DNA of 34,905 nt from Gymnopus androsaceus JB14 (taxonomy: Eukaryota; Basidiomycota; Agaricomycetes; Agaricales; Omphalotaceae): NCBI GenBank assembly GCA_009733575.1, contig ML769911.1, positions 1 through 34,905 on the forward strand, read 5' to 3'. Shown here one piece after another: positions 29,356 to 34,905 of the stretch (the stretch's first letter is position 1; each line of letters starts with the position of its first letter). The notes below the pieces were generated by a model. It was not told where the DNA came from and did no database searches. It saw nothing but the letters and a program-made list of their open reading frames with translations. The translations under genes and the position numbers were made by a program.

Positions 29356-31032
29356 TCAACACACAGCCCTCGTCCCATACTCTACGGGCTTTATAGCCTT
29401 CCAGAATGAAGCATACCTTCGGCGAAGGGTAAGGACACGAAAAAAGATTAGACGCAAGCTCACATATTAACGCGATCAAGAGCAATGTCGGATCCCTGCT
29501 TGCGAACACCTACTGCTTCAACGTGGAACCCAGTCTCGACAAATAGGTCATTATACCATGGATATCGAGAAGCAGATCGCCAGAAAACAAGGCCACCTGG
29601 AGCAATCGCTCTAAATAACTCGACGATTTCGTCTTTGGCTTCGCTTGAACCGGGGTCATACCAATCCAGATGATCCATGACCAGCGCACGGGTTAGAGAT
29701 GAGGAGGTTAGACCACGCAGAACGCTGAGAATCAAGTCTAGCAAGAGCAAGAACAGGGGACTAAACACTCACTTCACGATGGAGTCCGTATGTAATTGGA
29801 AAGCATTTAGACGGGAAGAGTTATTGGCTTTGAGTTTGTTGAAACCCTCACGGGTGAGATAGAATGGACAGCACTCTGGCGTGTAATGACCAAGAAGACA
29901 CTAAAGGTAATTGGATAAAGGAAAGGGACAAGTCCATGGAAGCCACTTACCAATAGATAGAAGTAATTACATGTTTTAAGTAGATACGATGAGAGGACTG
30001 GCTCCAGAGTATCACAAACGTATTGATACACTCCGCCTAGGTGCGTAGGTGAGTGTTATAGCTGGATGAGGTACCGCAAGCACACCTTCGTCAAGTAGCA
30101 TTTTCCTCTGGTTCAAAGGAACCCCTAGCGCATTCCAACAGAATACAGGGCTTTGCAATAACGCCACTACAACAGGATTTAACCAAACTGAGCGTAGTTT
30201 TGAGCGCCATATACTTATTTGTTCCTCTAATGAGTCACAGTTGCACAAACGCTCGACGTCCTCGCGAACACCCGCCACCCGGAATAAAAATCGAGCAAGC
30301 CGCAGTGCCCATCCACTATAGCCATGCTCGTACAGGGAAGACGAGAACGAGTCAGCGTTACGGGTCCAAAACCGGTAAGCACTTCGTGAAAGATGACATC
30401 CGATTTTGGTATCTAGTAGTTTGCGAAAATGAGGATGGTATCCCCGACCAAAGAGAGCAAAGAAGTCCGAGAACTCGAGACTTTTTATTGCGCCCAACTT
30501 GAGTTCCAGAAGATGGCCTTGACTAAAAGCAAAATCAAACTATCGAAGTCGACTAATATTCGGGAACTTACCAGGGATTCATGTCAACGCAATGTATCTG
30601 TCATTTTTCAGAGTTGAGCAGATATTGGACAGGAAGCAGCTCACATTTCGAGGAGATGAAGCAATGGAGTAGTGTAGGGGATTGTCCCCAGCGGATGTAA
30701 TGACAAACATTGAGTCGGAGGGACTAAGATCAAGATGCTGCATGTCAACCTCGGGATCCTCCTACGATAACAACACATTCATTAAGGTCGAAGAGCGGGC
30801 ATGTAAAGGTAGCTTACCCAAGTGAATGAGTAAATAAAAGTCTTCAATTCCTTCTGGTGGTGATCCAAGCTGTAAGGCAGACGCCATGGCTCGAAATGAC
30901 TAAGTTCAATGAGTACCACCACAGAAAAGGAATGCATACTGAGCTACTTGACGGAGAAGCATCATCTGCTTTCTCTTCCGTTGGCGAAGACCAGTTACTA
31001 AGTAGACTTTGACAAGTTTGAGCGATAGTCAT
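29356..31032 (-). CDS. BtaA-2: DUF3419 betaine-lipid synthase-type enzyme
   Basis: Duplicate of BtaA-1 with the same nine-exon layout, ATG at 31032, stop TGA at 29356-29358. The largest exon (about 30086-30522) encodes a protein differing from BtaA-1 by about one residue (LLQSP for LLQSS). EDPEVDM, ITSAGDNPLHY, HCVDMNPCQGH, VMDHLDWYDP and NMYASFW are all kept. The donor after SSPRN is GTGAGC instead of GTACGC, still usable. The C-terminus differs: KAIKPVEYGTRAVC against KATKPAEYDL, and exon 8 has RYPWYND for RCPWYNG. No disabling change was found; length about 426 aa. Like BtaA-1 it lacks a BtaB methyltransferase part. Confidence 0.86.
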
Positions 31033-33003
31033 GGTGCAGGAAGTCAGTGAGAGAGCAGTGACAAGCGAACGCGCCGCCACCGCATTTATGTAGGACCTGC
31101 TCAGAGCCCAAAATTAGCGCTGGCATGCTATTGGCTGCTGTTTTTGGTGTCAATGAGTCGTAGCACAGGAATATACATTTCTGCTGGCTTCTGCTGGCAG
31201 CGTGGTGAAAGATGAGCACACAGGGAGCAATCCAAAGTAGCGATCCAGCGTACAAAGTTCTGCGCGATTACCATAAAAAACGCCAGACAAAGAGATCCCG
31301 GAATGAGGCTTCGGCGCAACGCATCCGAACTGCATCTCAGCTCTTAGAAGTCCAAAATTCGGCGTCTTGGGATCGGAGCTCTGAGGGTATTGATAGCAGG
31401 CGTCCTATTAGTATTTATGTCATGGATGGAGCAGAGAAGACGGAAGGACGATTTTACTACGCGGCAAGTTCCAAGTAAAATTGAAGCTGCGTCGTATGCA
31501 CTGATCAATGAATCAGATCATATGTCTACAACTTCAAGGAAAAAGTACAGTACCCGCATCCGACTAGCCGAGTCCAACAACGATAAAAAATAGAATCCGA
31601 ATGGGGTCTAAGTGACCATCTCATCTCAACCCCGCTCAATCATGAATCGAATATCTTTACTTCCGTAACTTCGGGTGTCGATGCGTTGTCAACTTATCCC
31701 TAGTGGTAGCGCGCGCAAAGTCGTTTAGTCGAAAGCATGTTGAGTTTACTCTCAAGGGAAACAAACGGATAGTGTTGCAGAAGGAAACCAGCTCATGTTG
31801 AGAAAAATTCGCGCACAAAGATGGACACAGAGACATCAGATTCCACCGCTACTCATCAAGTACAAAAATTTTCGTCTTCCTCATCACTTTCCTCATCATC
31901 GATGCTATCTTCTTCTTCTCCACGTACTTTCCCCTGGGCACCAGCGATAGGATTCGATGCCATGTGAACGGTAGTATTCAGCTGTACATGAATAACTTCG
32001 CACACGCACACACATGGCACGAATACATACCTTTGGGAATCCGAGCCATACTAGTTTTCGGTAGACGAAGTTGGTTGGTCTGCGGGCCAGGAGGTTCTTT
32101 GGAACGAATACAGGAGAATCGCGCACAGTCGAAGGGATTGGTTGGGATCAATTTCTGAGTAACGGAGGCAGTAGTAGTAACGTGAATGGGCGAGGCGTCA
32201 GTTGGTCTACAACCCATTAAAGCAGCGGAAGGAGTGCCCATAGTGATAGGAGGCCCATTCTTCGCGCCAGTCGTCAATCAGGAGCAGTGCCTGCAATGTG
32301 AGGAATGGTGAGTGCAGCTCTTCAACCCCAGGATCGGCGTGATTTCGGTGATGGCAATAGTGTTGCAGTCAAACTGCAGAATTGCAGGTGGTTTCTTAGA
32401 CTCGAGCCAGTCGCCGTAGTGGATACAGCGACGTTTGATGATGAGTCGATCAAAGTGCCGCAGAGATCTTTCGAGACTTTTCCATTATCAAGTTATCAGG
32501 TTTCTGACTGGTGGGCTGTGGTAGAGATGGGTTCACGCAGGACTGGAAGCATTCATCAATGGAAGATGGAAGATTAGTTGTTGGAGATGCATCCTGGATT
32601 ACGTTTCTAAATGTTTGTTCGCCGCCTTTGCGCCCTCTAACTGCGCCCTCTAGTACTTTCGATGCACGAATAGATAAAGGGCTTCAGCTGTGCAATCACT
32701 TTTGGTATGTTATAGTCTTTACCGAGATCGAATTTGGCAGTGGACACTTGAATATAGTGCACTTCATGCAAGCATGAAACTTTCCTACTCGAATTTCGAT
32801 CGGCTTCCTTAAAAATTTGTATTGCGAGTAGGCTATGTAGGTCTACAGCAAACTGTTGATCGTCGTATTCTTAATAATTCCATCAACTAAAGCCATGCCT
32901 TAATCAGACCCATTCACTTATTAAAATGCGGTGAGAAGTACCACTCTCTCCATCATCTGCTTTCTTCCTTCAAGTCCCTCTTTCCTCAAGAGACAAGACG
33001 GTC
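31033..33003. other. Divergent spacer, duplicate of 13550-15480
   Basis: Contains the copy of the region that appears identical to 13699-15353 (here about 31185-32839), with the same unresolved small open frames: minus-strand candidate about 31856-32241 and plus-strand candidate about 32186-32577. Outside that block the two spacers differ by substitutions and small indels. Confidence 0.55.
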
Positions 33004-34581
33004 ATGGTTCAAACTTTGGCTGACGTTGATCCGTCTAAAGAGGGTGCGACTTCTTCAAGTGGATGTTCTTGATGGGTCTAATGTATTTGAGTTGCAGTTG
33101 CCGAGGGTTTTGGTCCTTCACTGAACGCTTTCAACGCACTACAACTACTAGGACTCATTGGATCTGTATTCTGCCTAATCTCCGCTCGTTTCTCTTCAGT
33201 ACCAAGGCAAGCTCCTTGGTGGAATTTCATGTTTTCGTGGTAGAATACGTCGCCTTTTTTCATCACTCGACGACCTAACGATACCTCTTCATCTCTACCT
33301 AGGGTGTTATTTTGCACATCCTATTTACTTTTGTTCTTTGCTGGTCAAGCCTATAATTCCGAACCCGATCTCCCTCTGTGCATACTCCAGTCGTCGTTGA
33401 CTTACGCCGTCTCTCCACTGTAATTTCTCCTGCTGTTGGAAAGCGAGAAACATGCTGACGAGATTCATTTAGTGCCGAAGCGACTGCTTTGGGACTGGTT
33501 GTTCAGGTGAGCTTCTTACAGATGCACTGAATATCCCATTTCTGATCGCCATTCTTAGCTTTTGTTCAATGTCAGGAGAACACTCTCTGGACAAACTATT
33601 AGAGGAGAGCGGTATTGGCGAATCGTTGTCAGTGTGACCTTTCACCGTTATTGTTACCACTTTTGACGTCTATGCCTCCAGCTCTTGATTATGCCATACG
33701 TTATCTTCATTACCTTGATTCTAGAATCGACGGTCGTGAGTTGGGACGAGCAATCCGTCCAAATGGCTCAGATTTAACTAATTCCATAGATAAGCCTTAC
33801 CATCGCTGACCCCAAATTCTCTTCAGTCTCATATTGCAGCTTGGAAGACCATGCACCGTGCGTCTATGCTTCTACGAAAGCTATATACGACTCATTCTTT
33901 TCACAGTGGCCAAGTTACTTCGGCTCTCGATGTAATATTTGCGATTTCAATTGTGGTTCTAAACAGTAAGGTCTCAGTTCAGCGAAGCTTCCTTAGTATT
34001 AAGGTCATACTCCACCCAGTCATCATAGCCCTGCAATTCCGGAAACACTGGTCAATGTTGCGCTCAGGCAACTTCACATCGATGTTTGTTCGGGTGTCTG
34101 CCTTTACGCTTTTTGGATTGGTTGCTGTGATGTCAGTAAAGATCTGTAACTCCGTGCGATTCGGTGCTAACCGGGCATAATAGCATTGCGGTACTCTTCT
34201 TTACATCCGCTGGCAGTAGTCACGGTTCAGATACCGCTCTCCTCGAACTGGACATCATTTTAGCAATCAGTAAGCTCTCTTAATGCACTCTAACTTCCTT
34301 CTCGTTAACGCTATGCATATTAGTCCCTGTTGCTGGGTCGTTATCTTTGGCAGTCATAAAGTTAGTGTAAGTGCTGTACAGTGAAAGCGTTCTGACTACA
34401 ATTATTATAGGATCTTCTCGTAGTTTGGTTCTTCTGGCGAAAGCGCAACGTATTTCCGTCGGAGACCAGGGAAAAACCATTGCCACTAGTGCCAGCAAGG
34501 GAACTTCATGTGGAATATGTTATCGATATCCAGCATGGCTTGAGCTTTCCTTCATCTTCAGAACAGTGTCATCATGGGTGA
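33004..34581 (+). pseudogene. 7TM-5: receptor-like copy with 1-bp deletion in TM7 exon
   Basis: Duplicate of 7TM-4: MVQTLADVDPSKEVAE.., LNAFNALQLLGLIGSV, LPLCILQSSLTYAVSP, LLFNVRRTLSGQTIRG, SYCSLEDHAPC, VRVSAFTLFGLVAV. Exons 1-10 are open and the splice sites are kept. The exon matching 16792-16829 is 37 nt here (34324-34360) against 38 nt in 7TM-4. After this loss the spliced frame stops four codons into the last exon (TAG at 34421-34423), removing the VVWFFWRKR part and the tail. In the old frame the last exon would run to TGA at 34579-34581. The shifted TM7 (SLSLAVI) is still hydrophobic, so a tailless receptor is conceivable. A sequencing error is possible. Confidence 0.7.
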
Positions 34582-34590
34582 ACAGACTTC

Positions 34591-34905
34591 AGTGTGTATT
34601 TGTGTAACGTTATCGGTATTGTATCATTAGTCCTTACTATATATGTAATGTTCAGTAACTAATAACTGGACTTTGAAGTATTGTATACTCCTGCAGCAAT
34701 GATCAATGCACCTTTTGTAGCTTGATGCTACTCCTACACAAGGCACTGCTTAAGGAAATAGTAACTTTGGCGGAAACCAGCTACTAGATGGTTCGATTTA
34801 GTGATGTGCCGTATTACGCCAGTTTTATGGCCAGGCCTGTATATCTAGATCTTGCTATTTCAAGCATATCTACTTTGTATTTTGGACCCTAAGGGCTATA
34901 GTGAG
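34591..34905. other. 3' flank of 7TM-5, no gene seen
   Basis: Sequence beyond the duplication. No exon, repeat or RNA gene recognised. Confidence 0.5.

Larger units (their letters stand above)
29356..34590. repeat. Segmental duplication, copy B
   Basis: Partner of 11874-17050. Identity is uneven: near-complete in the middle of BtaA and in the spacer, clearly lower around the BtaA first exons (13130-13690 in copy A) and in the 7TM gene. Confidence 0.93.

Overview
The window looks like nuclear DNA of a basidiomycete (Agaricomycetes-type) fungus. Genes are broken by many short introns (about 45-60 bp, GT..AG). They encode eukaryotic families: a cytochrome b5-fused front-end fatty-acid desaturase, a GRAM/WBP2-like protein, a DUF3419 (BtaA-type) betaine-lipid enzyme and seven-transmembrane receptors. 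Exon models were built by hand from reading frames, splice consensus and paralogue comparison; no transcript evidence was available. No bacterial, viral or toxin gene was recognised.

Left part, 0.3-17.0 kb: a minus-strand front-end desaturase (295-2087) is followed by an amplified gene array: 7TM-1(+), WBP2-1(-), 7TM-2(+), BtaA 3' fragment(-), WBP2-2(-, frameshifted), 7TM-3(+, frameshifted), BtaA-1(-), 7TM-4(+). WBP2 or BtaA is divergent from the next 7TM gene each time. For the desaturase, WBP2-1, 7TM-1, 7TM-2, BtaA-1 and 7TM-4 the exon lengths sum to a multiple of three, so these can be read as intact.

Middle part, 17.0-29.3 kb: a gene-poor, strongly nested transposon block. It holds two LTRs of about 1.8 kb lying as solo copies, at least eight TA-flanked inverted-repeat elements (Tc1/mariner-like MITEs), a second non-autonomous family with CATCAGCAAAACCTG ends, a tRNA-like sequence, and the CpG-poor remnants of a further 7TM/BtaA/WBP2 unit into which the nest inserted.

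Right part, 29.3-34.6 kb: a direct segmental duplicate of 11.9-17.0 kb carrying BtaA-2(-) and 7TM-5(+, with a 1-base deletion in the TM7 exon). About 1.65 kb between the two genes appears identical in both copies although the flanking genes have diverged.

Taken together this is a birth-and-death locus. A divergent pair (7TM receptor plus a membrane-lipid or GRAM gene) has been copied at least five to six times, with copies at all stages from intact to fragment. A link between the lipid enzymes (desaturase, betaine-lipid synthesis) and the receptors is only an inference from position.
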